Assembly: GCA_963824195.1 (NCBI GenBank)
Contig: CAWGOJ010000005.1
Coordinates: 62,001 to 126,000, forward strand
Source of the DNA: Bog-473 sp963824195
Lineage (GTDB): Bacteria > Actinomycetota > Acidimicrobiia > Acidimicrobiales > RAAP-2
Direction of reading: 5' to 3'
Length of the DNA stretch: 64,000 nucleotides
How positions within the stretch are numbered: position 1 is the stretch's first letter; every line of letters begins with the position of its first letter. Position numbers and translations under genes: made by a program. The notes beneath the pieces were generated by a model. That model made no database searches. It saw only the letters and a list, made by a program, of their open reading frames with translations, and had not been told where the DNA came from. Shown here piece by piece: positions 63,999 to 64,000 of the stretch.

Positions 63999-64000
63999 GA

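Overview
The window is G+C-rich bacterial chromosome, densely packed with genes on both strands. Many neighbours overlap by the 4-bp motif GTGA or ATGA. A mycothiol synthase (mshD), a PPM-type mannosyltransferase pair, a MhuD-like heme monooxygenase, an F420-type LLM oxidoreductase and widespread leaderless-looking promoters point to an actinobacterium (Actinomycetota). A secreted protease ending in repeats of the type GYWLVASDGGIF is typical, from memory, of Acidimicrobiia, so that class is my best guess. No rRNA, tRNA, CRISPR array, insertion sequence or prophage was found.

Layout. 1-17.6 kb is a co-directional housekeeping block: secD (partial)-secF, rel, hisS-aspS-rarA, a sedolisin protease, then alaS-ruvX-mltG-aroE. 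17.6-22.4 kb is a gene-poor stretch of small accessory genes (LLM oxidoreductase, PNPOx-like, DoxX-like, a collagen-like membrane protein, unknowns) with two gene-free gaps of more than 350 bp. 22.4-36.6 kb carries envelope, transport and phosphate genes: mscS, rodA, a bifunctional nuclease, heme monooxygenase, alkylsulfatase, aquaporin, ftsW, ppk1, a GT87 mannosyltransferase, a methyltransferase, a flippase-like protein and an AI-2E-type permease. 36.7-45 kb has a polyprenol-phosphate mannose synthase, a two-component system, menaquinone genes (isochorismate synthase, menG) with a MaoC-like hydratase, a VIT1-type transporter, mshD and nth. 45.0-46.2 kb has a toxin-antitoxin-like pair and small genes. 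46.3-54.8 kb is a histidine/tryptophan operon (hisD-C-B-H-A-F, a GroES-like gene, hisI, trpE, ygfZ). 54.8-64 kb holds small membrane proteins, a divergent sugar kinase/GH4 pair, a DUF2254 protein, a divergent HxlR regulator/AhpD-like pair, a CapA-like protein, a low-molecular-weight phosphatase and a partial acyl-CoA synthetase.

Two window-wide observations stand out. First, five genes (sedolisin, a 154-aa unknown, mscS, rodA, DUF2254) are each broken by a single frameshift. In every case the gene length is 3n+1, meaning one extra base, so a systematic sequencing or assembly insertion error must be excluded before any is called a pseudogene. Second, at least fourteen start codons lie 5-9 nt after a TANNNT hexamer with no Shine-Dalgarno sequence. 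This includes three divergent pairs whose promoters share only 23-35 bp. I read these as leaderless promoters. The most distinctive local systems are the divergent kinase/GH4 promoter with overlapping -10 boxes, a two-site palindromic operator between hxlR and an AhpD-like gene, and a VapC-like toxin that has lost several catalytic acidic residues.
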